DNA of 64,000 nucleotides from CATQHW01 sp965243545 (GTDB lineage: Bacteria; Spirochaetota; Spirochaetia; SZUA-6; Bin103): assembly GCA_965243545.1 (NCBI GenBank), contig OZ251573.1, forward strand, positions 2,852,001 through 2,916,000, written 5' to 3'. Position numbers and translations under genes: made by a program. The notes under the pieces were generated by a model. It did not search any database, was not told the DNA's origin, and saw only the letters and a program-made list of their open reading frames with translations. Positions 1-10,115 of this stretch are shown piece by piece (position 1 is the stretch's first letter; every line of letters starts with the position of its first letter).

Positions 1-1651
1 TCGTCTCACTTACCATGAACCCCGCCGGCTTCTTCGACGTCCACCGGAGCTTCCCATCGTTCTCGGCGCGATTCAACCATGCCCGTACTTGGCTCGGTAC
101 GAGCCCTAGCCGCTTTTCAACGTCACGACGCTTCAGTTGGTCTCCCTTCCCGATGATCACCAGTTGGCGGCAGAACTCCGTATAGAGTACGTCTTTCTGC
201 TGTTCACCGTATTGTCCACGGCGTTCGGCGATCATTCCGACCGATGCAGCGGGTCGATTTGTCGGTCGATCGGTTGCCCCGGCGATCTCTTCCGACGACA
301 GACGGCGGACATGCGTGACGTACATGGTCTGCCCAACGGAGGTATTGAGTCGCCATGCACGAACCGAGATCGACTTGGCTATGGGTCGCGGGTCCGGTAA
401 GGCGGTCGCTCGCGCCCGTAGCGCATCGCTCAGCAGCACTTCCCGCTCGCTTCCCGCCCACAGATCAGGCGAGATCGACCGAGACCGCAGGGGCGCTACC
501 GGGAGCTGGCGTGCTTCCTTCGGCCCAGCCGTCACCTTAGTAGCCAAGCTGCGAAGGTAGGCCGCGTCCTGAACCTGTAACCACGGCCGGGGAAGCCACT
601 CGACGCCTGCGACACAGCCCATCAGACCGCCAGCCATGGCCGCGAGAGTATCGGTGTCGGCCCCCTTCTCGAATGCAGCGATGAGAATGCCCTGTACCGG
701 TTGCGCCGCATGACGCGCTACAAGATAGGCCGCGGCCGCCGCGCTGCTAGTTCCAGCGCCCTTCGTCTTACCGAAGCATCCAAGATCGCTCAAGACGGCG
801 TGATCGTCGGCCAGAGCTCCCCTCTCGACTCCTTTCCGCGCCACCTCCAACAGCTTCGTCATTTCGTCCACGGTACGCTGCCACATCACGTCGTACGGTA
901 CCTCAGCCGCCGTGTTCGCCGCATCGAACCAAGCCCTCGACTCCTGGTCTGACCTCGGAAACCGGCTCCACTGTGGCGCCCCTTCGATCAACGCCTCCAA
1001 CAGTGCACCGAACGGAAGCGTGCCGTTTCTGCGCGCCAACCACCAAGCAGCGTACGCGTATACCGCCGCGCCGACGAGCGCCCGTGGATGACCGTGAGTA
1101 GCGGAACCGTCCAGAACCACGTCGTGAACCAAAGAAGAAGGATTCTCCTCTCCCGCAAGAAACAGCGCGTGAGGCAAAACGCGCATGGCCGCGCCATTGC
1201 CGCCGGCCGCGAAGTACCGGCGTACATCTTCACTCTTGCTAGACAACCAAGGAGCGCAACCCTTGGCCCACAACGCCGCGGATCGCTTGGTCGCCGCGCC
1301 TCCGCCCCGCTCGTACAGCATCCACAGAGGAAGCTCTACCCGTGTTAATGCCTTCCACCATTCCGTCCCGTGGCTGGTTCTGGTGGGCGCTACAGCAAGC
1401 GTGAGTTGCGTGTCGTCGCTGTACTCTCCCGCGCGCACTATCTCCTCGTATGGATGAAACCGCCCACCGCTACGCCGCGTCCACTCTCTGAATTCGACAT
1501 GCGCTACCTGCTCGCCGGACGCTGCCGTACTTCGCCGTAGCTCCTGCGGCCAGCCCAACGCATCGCCCGCAGCAAACGCAAGAAGCGCGCCCTCCGCCTT
1601 GGCGCCTGAAACCACGAACGGCCTTACTTTTCCACTACCGCTGTCAACCAT
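1..1651 (-). CDS. DraG-type ADP-ribosylglycohydrolase with C-terminal extension (3' end outside window)
   Basis: The frame is open from an ATG at 1651 to the left edge, giving at least 550 residues without a stop. Three hallmarks of the ADP-ribosylglycohydrolase (ARH/DraG) fold are present: SDDT at about residues 78-81, GNGAAMR at about 151-157, and GADTDT at about 330-335, which is the di-metal Asp cluster. The family normally spans about 300 residues. Here the core ends near residue 370 and is followed by about 180 residues with a charged helical segment near the end that looks like a winged helix. A GGAGG ribosome site lies just before the start, which overlaps the end of the DarT-like gene by 8 bases. 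By family knowledge it removes ADP-ribose from a macromolecule. From context I infer that it reverses the modification made by the neighbouring transferase, taking the place of the DarG macrodomain. The substrate is unknown. Confidence 0.85.
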   Translation of the reverse strand, partial: MVDSGSGKVRPFVVSGAKAEGALLAFAAGDALGWPQELRRSTAASGEQVAHVEFREWTRRSGGRFHPYEEIVRAGEYSDDTQLTLAVAPTRTSHGTEWWKALTRVELPLWMLYERGGGAATKRSAALWAKGCAPWLSSKSEDVRRYFAAGGNGAAMRVLPHALFLAGEENPSSLVHDVVLDGSATHGHPRALVGAAVYAYAAWWLARRNGTLPFGALLEALIEGAPQWSRFPRSDQESRAWFDAANTAAEVPYDVMWQRTVDEMTKLLEVARKGVERGALADDHAVLSDLGCFGKTKGAGTSSAAAAAYLVARHAAQPVQGILIAAFEKGADTDTLAAMAGGLMGCVAGVEWLPRPWLQVQDAAYLRSLATKVTAGPKEARQLPVAPLRSRSISPDLWAGSEREVLLSDALRARATALPDPRPIAKSISVRAWRLNTSVGQTMYVTHVRRLSSEEIAGATDRPTNRPAASVGMIAERRGQYGEQQKDVLYTEFCRQLVIIGKGDQLKRRDVEKRLGLVPSQVRAWLNRAENDGKLRWTSKKPAGFMVSET

Positions 1652-2339
1652 ACGCACCTCCCGGATCGTATTCGTGTTCCTCCGGAATGCTTCCCGAGCG
1701 TAGCATCCCGCTGAGTACGCTAGCGTTGAAAAACTCGCTAACGATCCGTAGCCGAGGAATTTCAAGACCCTGCAGACGCAGGCGAACTACTTCACGATCC
1801 GCCTGCCCCCTGTCTTTTACCCCGACGCCGATGATATCCTTGATTGCGATGTGCCCCGAAATCAGCACTTCGGCCTGCTCGTCAGTCGGAACGAACGGAG
1901 GATGTCGCGGACCGCGGTAAAATCGATCGACGTTCTCCGCAAACAACCTGACGAACCCTGCAACACCCTCAGCTATCAACGCTCCTCCTTTAGTGGCGGC
2001 GTTTCCCGGACTGAACTTCGTGCCATGCTGCCATAGATATTTTGCGTCTATCATAAGGACTACCCAATCATCGAATAGCATTTCCTTGAGCCTCGCTTTA
2101 CTAAAGTACCATGCGTTGGGATATTGAATCGAGCAACACACGTGGTCCGAGCGTCCATCCAAACGAGCCTTATCAGTAGGATTATACACTGCCAAATCGT
2201 CGTCTCTGAGACTGCTAGCAGAGATGATTCCGCCCCGTCCGCTGAGGATATGCGCGAGATTGCGTGACGGCGAAAAATGGCACAGCCGGGTTATGCCTCG
2301 CCGTGTTACGCTCTCCCGTATCAACTCCAGTTCCTTCAT
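1644..2339 (-). CDS. DarT-like (DUF4433) nucleic-acid ADP-ribosyltransferase
   Basis: The product is 231 residues and resembles the DarT family of NAD-dependent ADP-ribosyltransferases that modify DNA bases. Visible features are CHFSPSRNL near residues 20-28, the YNPTD...RLDG segment near 52-62, a CSIQYPNAWYF stretch near 69-79, and QAEVLI near 155-160, where Glu157 is the likely catalytic glutamate. The ATG at 2339 overlaps the helicase stop (ATGA). An in-frame upstream ATG at 2450 would run through helicase coding sequence, so I prefer 2339. DarT normally pairs with a macrodomain antitoxin (DarG). None is present here, and a DraG-type hydrolase follows instead. It probably acts as a toxin or abortive-infection effector on DNA; the target base cannot be read from sequence. 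Confidence 0.8.
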   Translation of the reverse strand: MKELELIRESVTRRGITRLCHFSPSRNLAHILSGRGGIISASSLRDDDLAVYNPTDKARLDGRSDHVCCSIQYPNAWYFSKARLKEMLFDDWVVLMIDAKYLWQHGTKFSPGNAATKGGALIAEGVAGFVRLFAENVDRFYRGPRHPPFVPTDEQAEVLISGHIAIKDIIGVGVKDRGQADREVVRLRLQGLEIPRLRIVSEFFNASVLSGMLRSGSIPEEHEYDPGGAYG

Positions 2340-3423
2340 TTCTGATACAGTCCCGGTTCGACGGGGAGTAATCGCGTCAATCGACCGACGTACGTCATAA
2401 TCAAGTTCGATCTCGCTCGTGTGATCCCCACATAGAGAAGCCGCGCGCATCGTGCTGCCGACTCCGCCTCGTCAATCTCGTCAGCGCCAGTGGGATGAAG
2501 CCATTGAGCGTCGGACAGCAACGGAAGAAACACCGTGTCAAACTCAAGTCCCTTTGCGGAGTGATACGTCCCGTAGAATAACCCGGGTCCCGGCGGCCAA
2601 TTGAGGAGCTCGCGATGGAGTCGGGTTACACCAGGAAGCCGTTCGAAACGCGGACTCCTGGTGACGCGTCTGAAACAGAACGGCGACCGTCCCTGTTTTT
2701 GCCAATCGCTGTGCGTGCTCGACGACGAACGCAAGCTCCTCCGAATCGCTCGGAAATGCGCGCTTGTAGGGTAGTGGACCATCGGCCGCTGGCGCCTTCG
2801 GCTCTACGAGGTCCGGATTGTCCGGGAAATGTGGCATATTCGCAAGGGCGATGGCAAGCCTTGAGACTTGCTTCGTATTTCGATAATTTTCTTCGAAGCG
2901 CCAGATCCGGCGAGCGGGATAGACCGGCGCTACGCCAAGACATCCGGTGACCGTATATCTGTTGGGCTATGTCGCCAAAGAAGGTAAGACTACCGTCTCT
3001 CGGGACGGCGAGGGCAAGTGATCTCAGCATCTCCGGTGAAAAATCCTGGCCCTCATCGATGATGATGTGGCGATAACGGCGTTCTCCGCGATCGGAGTTC
3101 ATCTCGGTACGGACAGCGCTCGCCAAGTCGCACCAATCGTACAGCTTGTTCACGCGGCGGCGCTCATCGAGGTATCGTCTATAGAGCTCGAACATAACGC
3201 GACGATCATTTCGCGTTACTCGTGTGGTGGCCTGCCCGGCGCGAGTCTCGTCGACGTAGGCATTCTCGTCCGCGCGCACATGCTGCTGAATCCACTCGAA
3301 TTCCTCGTCAATGAATGTTTTCGAGCGTTCAAGTATGGGACTCTGTAGATCGCTGTTTCTGGCGCGACTCAGTATCGTATTGATCAGTTTCGTGCGTTCA
3401 CCGATGGAGTTGATACACTTCCA

Positions 3424-4817
3424 CAGTACTGTCCGGTTTGGAGACCGTCGCGTGATTGTAACTGATTACACACATAAAGGTTACAGGCAAAATCGGGTGG
3501 TGGCGACTTGAACTTGATTCGGCCGTCTCACGCGATCCGCTGGCCCACAGCCGTCCGGCGTACCGGTCGGTTCGCCACAGCCGACCGGCGGCTCGGTGCA
3601 GCACCCCTCGGCCGCATTCGCCTAACCTGCTGGCATGTATTTCGGCCAGACCCTGTTCTCCCAGGTAATGAACTACCTGCCGTGGACGACTTTCGCTCGC
3701 ATCGTCGATCGCTACGCCGGCGACCGCAAGGTCCGTACGTTACGCTGCACCGAGCACTATCGTGCGCTCGCCTTCGCGCAACTCACGCACCGCGAGAGTC
3801 TGCGCGACATCGAAGCCTGCCTGGCGGCTCGTTCTACCAAGCTCTATCACTGTGGATTCCGGACACCGGTGCGCCGCTCTACCTTGGCCGATGCCAACGA
3901 GCGGCGCGATTGGCGGATCTACGCGGACTTCGCCCAACGGTTGATCGTGCAGGCGCGCGCACTGTACGCCGACGAGATGTTGGCCACCAAGTTGAACGAG
4001 ACCGCCTACGCACTGGACTCCACGACCGTCGATCTCTGCCTGTCGATCTTCCCCTGGGCGGCGTTCCGAGCCACCAAGGCGGCGGTCAAGATGCATACCC
4101 TGTTGGATTTACGAGGTTCGATCCCAAGTTTCATTCACATCTCCGACGGCAGGTTACACGACGTCAACGTGCTTGATTTGCTGGTGCCGGAGGCTGGCGC
4201 GACGTACGTCATGGACCGCGCCTACATCGACTTTCAACGCCTGTACGCGCTGGACCAGGCCGGCGCCTTCTTCGTGACTCGTGCCAAGAAGAACATCCGC
4301 TACCGGCGCCTGTACTCCACGCCGACGGACCGAACGCTAGGAGTCATCTCGGATCAGATCATCGCTTTGGGTGGGGCGCAGGCCAAGCTGAGGTACCGGG
4401 ACCGTCTGCGGCGTGTCCGCTACAGGGACCCACAATCCGGCCAAACACTGGTGTTTCTCACCAACCGGACCGGACTTGATGCGGTGACGATCTGTGGTTT
4501 GTACAAGAGTCGGTGGCAGGTCGAGTTGTTCTTCAAGTGGGTCAAACAGCACCTGCGGGTGAAGCGTTTTCTGGGAGTTTCGGAGAATGCCGTGAAATCG
4601 CAACTGTGGATAGCGGTGTCGGTCTACGTGCTGGTCGCGATTATCCGCAAGCGGCTGGGGATCGACACGCCGCTCTACACAATGCTACAGATCTTATCGG
4701 TCATGCCATTCGAGCAAGTACCGCTACATGAAGCACTTACGATGGAAGATTACAGTTCGGAACCGGACCCGTCCGCTAAACAGTTGCGATTGCTTGATTT
4801 ATGACCGGACACTACTG
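3424..4817 (+). mobile_element. IS4-family insertion sequence, 1394 bp, 9-bp target duplication
   Basis: The terminal inverted repeats are CAGTACTGTCCGGT on the left and CAGTAGTGTCCGGT on the right (13 of 14 match). The element is flanked by the direct repeat ACACTTCCA at 3415-3423 and 4818-4826, which is identical on both sides. It carries one transposase gene, oriented against the host operon. The perfect target duplication and exact restoration of the helicase frame on virtual excision point to a recent insertion. Confidence 0.95.
3635..4804 (+). CDS. IS4-family DDE transposase
   Basis: The product is 389 residues, a full length for the family, and catalyses cut-and-paste transposition of the surrounding IS. 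The DDE triad can be placed at ALDSTTVDL (first Asp), VMDRAYIDF (second Asp) and the Glu of the Y-(2)-R-(3)-E-(6)-K signature in YKSRWQVELFFKWVK. That signature is diagnostic of the IS4 family. The ATG at 3635 lies 211 bases inside the left end and the stop is 13 bases before the right end. The frame has no internal stop, so the element may be active. Confidence 0.95.
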   Translation: MYFGQTLFSQVMNYLPWTTFARIVDRYAGDRKVRTLRCTEHYRALAFAQLTHRESLRDIEACLAARSTKLYHCGFRTPVRRSTLADANERRDWRIYADFAQRLIVQARALYADEMLATKLNETAYALDSTTVDLCLSIFPWAAFRATKAAVKMHTLLDLRGSIPSFIHISDGRLHDVNVLDLLVPEAGATYVMDRAYIDFQRLYALDQAGAFFVTRAKKNIRYRRLYSTPTDRTLGVISDQIIALGGAQAKLRYRDRLRRVRYRDPQSGQTLVFLTNRTGLDAVTICGLYKSRWQVELFFKWVKQHLRVKRFLGVSENAVKSQLWIAVSVYVLVAIIRKRLGIDTPLYTMLQILSVMPFEQVPLHEALTMEDYSSEPDPSAKQLRLLDL

Positions 4818-5128
4818 ACACTTCCATGGAAATTTGCCGCGATTGGCGAGATAGCCGCGCGCAAAGTGATGATAGTTGCGGACGTCGACCGAATACTGCG
4901 TCGTGCCCGACATCAGTGCCTCCATATAGGTAACGAGACACCGATTGAAGGTTACGAGCAGCGTTCGCCCACTGTGGTCGGTTGAGCTGTCCGAAAGGAA
5001 TAGCGACCGGAGAATCGCGAGCGTAGTCTTACCGCTGCCAGCAGTGCCGAGTACTACGACATGACCTTGGGACGGCAGGTACAGGACCTCTCGTTGGCGG
5101 CCCACGGGTGTGGGCAGTGACGTGGCGG

Positions 5129-8100
5129 TCATCGTTCAGGCACCGGAGTATAACATGACCGTGCGATGTGTTTCTCGGCAACGGTGAGGTGCTGGTCGTT
5201 TACGCGGTCGCCGGTGAACTGGCCGTTGGGCCAGAACCAAGGAAAGTCGTCTTGTGGGCGGAGGTCGCGGTCCTCGTGTGGGTCGGGCTGGTCCTGTCGC
5301 TGGGGCGAGGGCTTGCGGCCGGCGGGCAGCGTTCGGGGTTCCTTGCCGCGGTCCTTGCGCCAGTGGACGTTGGGCTTGGCGCGGAGGATGCCGGCGCCGG
5401 CCTTGCCGCCGGGGAGGTCCGCGGCCATGAACGGGCGGATGTTGAGGCGCACGCCGTCGTTGACGTCCGGCTCCCAGCCGATGGGCTGTTCGGCGAGCGG
5501 CTTCCAGCGGACGAAGATGTCGAACGGCGGCTCGCCCACAGTAATTGCGTCAAGGCGCTGTTGCAGCCGCAGCGCGGCGGCGAGCCGATCTTCGGCGCCG
5601 GTTACGCCGCGTTCGATACCGTCCTTCTGGCGCGTGATCCAGTCGCCCAGGTAGCTGTAGGTGAGGGATTCCAGGAGCCGCCGGCCGTCGCCGCCGACGG
5701 CGGCCAGCTTGTGGTAGTTGACCAGGGCGTGAAAGCCGTCGCGGCGGCCGTCCCAGATATGCCAGACGAACGGGCGGTGGTGAAACAGCTTGCAGTGTTG
5801 CTCGAAGAAGCGGTCGCGCAGCCAGTCGTGGAGGCTTCGGCCGCCGGCGGAGGCGAGCAGGCGCGGGAGACTTGCGTCGCTCCACGCCGCGCCGTAGGCA
5901 GCGGACAGCAACCGCAGCAGGCGTTGATCCGCCGACATCTCGCCGCGCACCGCCGGCAGACAGACGATGCCGTCCGCGTCCGCGAAGTCGTGCAACGCCG
6001 CGCAGCGGGCGACCCACTCGCGCTGCTCGGCGGCCAGTTCCATCGCCTCGTCCCGTTCCGCCGGCCAGCGGTAGCCGAGCAGACGGGCAACGGCGACGTG
6101 CAACACACTGGCATCCTCGCGCAACGGGCCGTGGGCGGTGCGTTTGGCGTCCTCGTCCCAGACCACCGATCCGCACGGATGGCCGTGGAATATCCATTGC
6201 GTAGGATCGTCGGTGTACGGAAGCGGGAGGCCGTGCGGGTACTGTTCTTCGGCAACGCGGGTCCAATGGTCGAGATCGAACGGAACCGTCGTCAGCGTGC
6301 CGGCGGTAACCTTCAGGGCTTGGTCAACTGAACGTACGTCATCGTGATAGTGGGGTGACTGAACATAGGACCATACGGACGGAATCAGCGCGGCATCTTT
6401 CGGAGCGATCGGGCATACGTTGTCGTCGAACACTTCCCCGGAATAGAGAAACGGCTCCAAACGCTGCATCTTGTTGACGGCGACTCCGGCGCGTCCAAAA
6501 ACACGCTGCCCGCATATCCAGCATCCCTTCTGGGCCTTCAGGTCGCGATCGTCGAGTGGAACCTTGCAGACATGGGTCCGTCCCGACCATGCATGTTTGC
6601 TTGGTGAGTTGAGCCACATTACGTGATATGGTTCGATCACAGGAAACTCCCAGAACCTCGCGAGGAATCGGTGGCTGTCTCCGGTCGTGCTCCCTTTGCC
6701 GTAGTCAGCGATCTCTGACAGCAGCATACCGCGTGCAGGACGACCGGAGGAAACGACTGCCTGCGCAGCTTCCAGGTAGTCATGCTGCGGAACCCCGACT
6801 GTCGGCGCCGCCAATAACCGTGCAGCTTTGCCGGCGGACGTTGCCTGTGCGGAAACGTCGAGGCCGTACATGTTTTGCTCGGGATGCGGGTCCCCACGGC
6901 TGGCCGTCAGCAGTATCGCCTTGACGACTTCGCCGCTGATCGTCTCGAACGCTCCGGGACCCAGTCGGGCGAGCAGACGCCACGACTCGGCCTTGAGCAG
7001 CTTCTCCCGAAGTCGCCGGTAACTGGCGAGGAACAGCCAGTTCTGCGGCAGGACCAGGCTGGCGGTTCCGCCTTCTTCGCACAGATTGAGGCAGCGCTTC
7101 AGGAACACGGTAGCCAAGTCGTTCTTGGAGGCACTGAAGTGCCGTTCGCAGAACTCGCGCAGCTTCTCGTGCTGCTTGCGCCGTACAAGATAGGGAACGT
7201 TGGTGACGACCAGGTGGTAGCGGCCGGCCAGAAACTCGGCGGCGCGGGCCATGCCTTGCGCCGCTACGGCGCGCTCGGTCTGTTCGACGTCGATACCTTC
7301 CTGCGCGGCGACGGCGGCGAACAGCGCTCTGACCGATTCGTAGTCGCCTTGGAACAGCTCGGTTTTCAGCGAATGCGGATCGATCAGTGAGCCCAGCAGC
7401 GGCGCCTGCCGGAACAGATCGTGCAGCGCATCCAGGCTGCCGCGAAGTTGCGCGGAGAGCCGGGGATCATCGGCGGCGGCCTGCTCAGCCAGCGCGCTCC
7501 ACTCCGCCTTGGTCGAGTTGGGAGCGAGCCCGGAGCAGGCCAAATTGAGTTCCGGCAGCGGCCGATAGCCGCCGGCGCCGGGCCAGCGCCAGGCGGCCAA
7601 CGCCAGCGCGAACGCGGCCAACGCCACACAGCGCTGGTCCAATTCAAGGCCGTGCAGATTGTCGCGCAGCACCGCATCGACGGCGGCGCGCGCCGCAAGG
7701 CCCTCACGCGCCATCCGCATCGGCGCCAGCATCGCCAGGGCGGCGACCAGGAAGTGACCCGATCCGCAACACGGGTCCAGCACCTTCAAGTCGGCCAGCC
7801 GCTCGGGCCAAGCGTCAAAGGCGCCCGCTGCGGGACGCCACCGAGCCGGCCCATCCGCTACGTCACCTGCTACGAAGCGCAGGTAGTCGAGCGGCACGCC
7901 GGGCAGGGCCGCGGCCCGGCGCAGGTCAGCTTCCGACACGGCGTTGGTCAGGTCGGCGCCGGTGAGGCGGCGCGCCGCCCACCACGCGCCGAGCGAGTTG
8001 TCGAGCAGGAAGCTCACCATGTAGGGCTCGGTGAAAAGCTGCGTCACCGCGGGCAGCTCGTCCGCTCCGATCTTGACCTCGGAGCGGTTCACCTCGCCTT

Positions 8101-8686
8101 TCCTGCTCGACTGCCAGAACTGGTAGACCCAGCCGAGCGAGTCCGCCGCCGCGAACACCTCGGGCGGCAGGCTCTCGACCAGTTCCTCCAACTTCAGCCG
8201 GTGCTCGTGCGCCAGCCGGACCTCGAAGGCCGGGTGATCGGGCCGGAACACCTGCGGCAGCATCCGGTGGGCGAACCGCGCCGCCAGCGCCCAACGGTCG
8301 ATGCCCTCCTCCCGCGTCAGTTCCTCACATTCCTGCAGGGTGACCGGGACGCCGTGCTCCGGCTCGATCAGCAGCTCGCTTTCGGCCAGGAAGCGGGCAA
8401 ACAACATGCCGTGCCAGTGTTCGTAAGCGCACTCCTGCGTCAGGCGGCCAATCGCCTGCGCTCCCGAATCGGCGTCGCGCCGGTCGCCGAGCTGGCGGGC
8501 ATGGGCGCGCAGCCGCCGACGCATGGCGCGCTGTTCCGCGGTCATGTGCTCGTAGGGCGTGCCCTCCCGAACCGCGAGCGATTCCAGCGCCTCACGGGAG
8601 CCGGTCTCGGCGACATCGCGGGCGCTTACCACGGCGCGCTCCAGTTGCCGCCGCAGCTCCGGCGCCAACGGCATCATCGCGATCAC
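5129..8686 (-). CDS. pglX: PglX-like adenine-specific DNA methyltransferase (Eco57I-type, BREX)
   Basis: The product is 1185 residues. An N-terminal helical region (about 1-290) is followed by SAM motif I, LDPCCGSGHF, at about 303-312, and by a catalytic motif read as TNVPYL at about 495-500. Most N6-adenine methylases have NPPY, so NVPY is a variant. A long C-terminal region, probably for target recognition, follows. Length and architecture match PglX, which marks host DNA in BREX systems, and BrxB and BrxC upstream support this. The start is a GTG at 8686 that overlaps the end of an ATPase remnant (GTGA), and the stop overlaps the helicase ATG. Possible alternatives are another methylase clade such as DrmMI of DISARM, or a type IIL-like enzyme, but I see no DISARM genes. 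Confidence 0.8.
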   Translation of the reverse strand: MIAMMPLAPELRRQLERAVVSARDVAETGSREALESLAVREGTPYEHMTAEQRAMRRRLRAHARQLGDRRDADSGAQAIGRLTQECAYEHWHGMLFARFLAESELLIEPEHGVPVTLQECEELTREEGIDRWALAARFAHRMLPQVFRPDHPAFEVRLAHEHRLKLEELVESLPPEVFAAADSLGWVYQFWQSSRKGEVNRSEVKIGADELPAVTQLFTEPYMVSFLLDNSLGAWWAARRLTGADLTNAVSEADLRRAAALPGVPLDYLRFVAGDVADGPARWRPAAGAFDAWPERLADLKVLDPCCGSGHFLVAALAMLAPMRMAREGLAARAAVDAVLRDNLHGLELDQRCVALAAFALALAAWRWPGAGGYRPLPELNLACSGLAPNSTKAEWSALAEQAAADDPRLSAQLRGSLDALHDLFRQAPLLGSLIDPHSLKTELFQGDYESVRALFAAVAAQEGIDVEQTERAVAAQGMARAAEFLAGRYHLVVTNVPYLVRRKQHEKLREFCERHFSASKNDLATVFLKRCLNLCEEGGTASLVLPQNWLFLASYRRLREKLLKAESWRLLARLGPGAFETISGEVVKAILLTASRGDPHPEQNMYGLDVSAQATSAGKAARLLAAPTVGVPQHDYLEAAQAVVSSGRPARGMLLSEIADYGKGSTTGDSHRFLARFWEFPVIEPYHVMWLNSPSKHAWSGRTHVCKVPLDDRDLKAQKGCWICGQRVFGRAGVAVNKMQRLEPFLYSGEVFDDNVCPIAPKDAALIPSVWSYVQSPHYHDDVRSVDQALKVTAGTLTTVPFDLDHWTRVAEEQYPHGLPLPYTDDPTQWIFHGHPCGSVVWDEDAKRTAHGPLREDASVLHVAVARLLGYRWPAERDEAMELAAEQREWVARCAALHDFADADGIVCLPAVRGEMSADQRLLRLLSAAYGAAWSDASLPRLLASAGGRSLHDWLRDRFFEQHCKLFHHRPFVWHIWDGRRDGFHALVNYHKLAAVGGDGRRLLESLTYSYLGDWITRQKDGIERGVTGAEDRLAAALRLQQRLDAITVGEPPFDIFVRWKPLAEQPIGWEPDVNDGVRLNIRPFMAADLPGGKAGAGILRAKPNVHWRKDRGKEPRTLPAGRKPSPQRQDQPDPHEDRDLRPQDDFPWFWPNGQFTGDRVNDQHLTVAEKHIARSCYTPVPER

Positions 8687-8704
8687 CAGCGGTTACCCCC
8701 GATC
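8480..8704 (-). repeat. 225-bp duplicated segment, left copy (pglX 5' end)
   Basis: This segment encodes the first 69 residues of PglX plus the preceding junction. It aligns without gaps to 9891-10115, with 17 differences by my count. The two copies flank the Rpn-type gene. Confidence 0.9.
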
Positions 8705-8752
8705 AGAGGGTCCGAATGCGTGGCGACGATCAACTGGCAGCCGGTTCTCGAC
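8690..8752 (-). pseudogene. Remnant of the 3' end of the AAA ATPase gene
   Basis: This stretch before pglX reads as CQLIVATHSDPLIGGNRW followed by TGA. It matches two parts of the intact ATPase at 10094-11257: the switch segment QLIVTTHSE and the C-terminal GGNRW. About 150 bases between the two are missing here. It shows that the ATPase-pglX junction once lay at this site and that the region was rearranged when the Rpn-type gene arrived. Confidence 0.6.
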
Positions 8753-8771
8753 AGGGTAGCCTCTCAGGCGT

Positions 8772-9839
<1,068 letters not shown>

Positions 9840-9860
9840 CAGCGCTTGATGGCAGTTACC

Positions 9861-10097
9861 TTAGAAGCCGCGCTGCGGCAAGTCAACTCCCCGGTAGCCG
9901 AGTTGGCGGGCATGGGCGCGCAGCCGCCGGCGCATGGAGCGCTGTGCCCCGGTCATGTGCTCGTAGCGTGTGCCCTCCCGCACCGCGAGCGATTCCAGCG
10001 CCTCACGGGAGCCGGTCTCGGCAACATCGCGGGCGCTCACGACAGCGCGCTCCAGTTGCCGCCGCAGCTCCGGCGCCAGCGGCATCATCACGCTCAC
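9861..10097 (-). pseudogene. Truncated 5' fragment of pglX (78 codons)
   Basis: It starts with GTG at 10097, overlapping the ATPase stop as GTGA, exactly as the full pglX does at its remnant junction. It encodes about 69 residues nearly identical to the PglX N-terminus, then nine unrelated residues and a stop. It is a by-product of the duplication around the Rpn-type gene. Confidence 0.85.
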
Positions 10098-10115
10098 CAG
10101 CGGTTGCCCCCGATC
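9891..10115 (-). repeat. 225-bp duplicated segment, right copy (pglX 5' end)
   Basis: Partner of 8480-8704 at an offset of 1411 bases, gap-free. It still abuts the intact ATPase gene, so this copy probably marks the original position of the pglX start. Confidence 0.9.

Larger units (their letters stand above)
2336..5132 (-). pseudogene. UvrD/Rep-like superfamily 1 helicase, disrupted by an IS and two frameshifts
   Basis: The N-terminal piece (5132 to 4818) carries the Walker A motif GTAGSGKTT. The gene resumes after the IS, from 3423 down, with the motif II sequence DEGQDF, the FFGDIAQQIY segment, then IWRFEENYRNT (motif IV region), YHSAKGLEFD (motif V) and LLYVGITRA (motif VI). Removing the IS and one copy of the 9-bp duplication joins the two halves exactly in frame. 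Two further frame changes are needed, near 2905-2915 and near 2650-2680. Either the gene decayed, or the assembly carries two indels. The start at 5132 overlaps the methylase stop (ATGA) and the stop overlaps the DarT-like start, so it is an integral operon member. An intact ancestor would have been a 3'-5' translocase or helicase. Confidence 0.85.

Noticed and set aside
2336..2450. Start of the DarT-like gene at 2450
   Set aside because: The extra 37 codons overlap the end of the helicase in another frame and look unlike DarT, whereas ATG 2339 forms an ATGA overlap.
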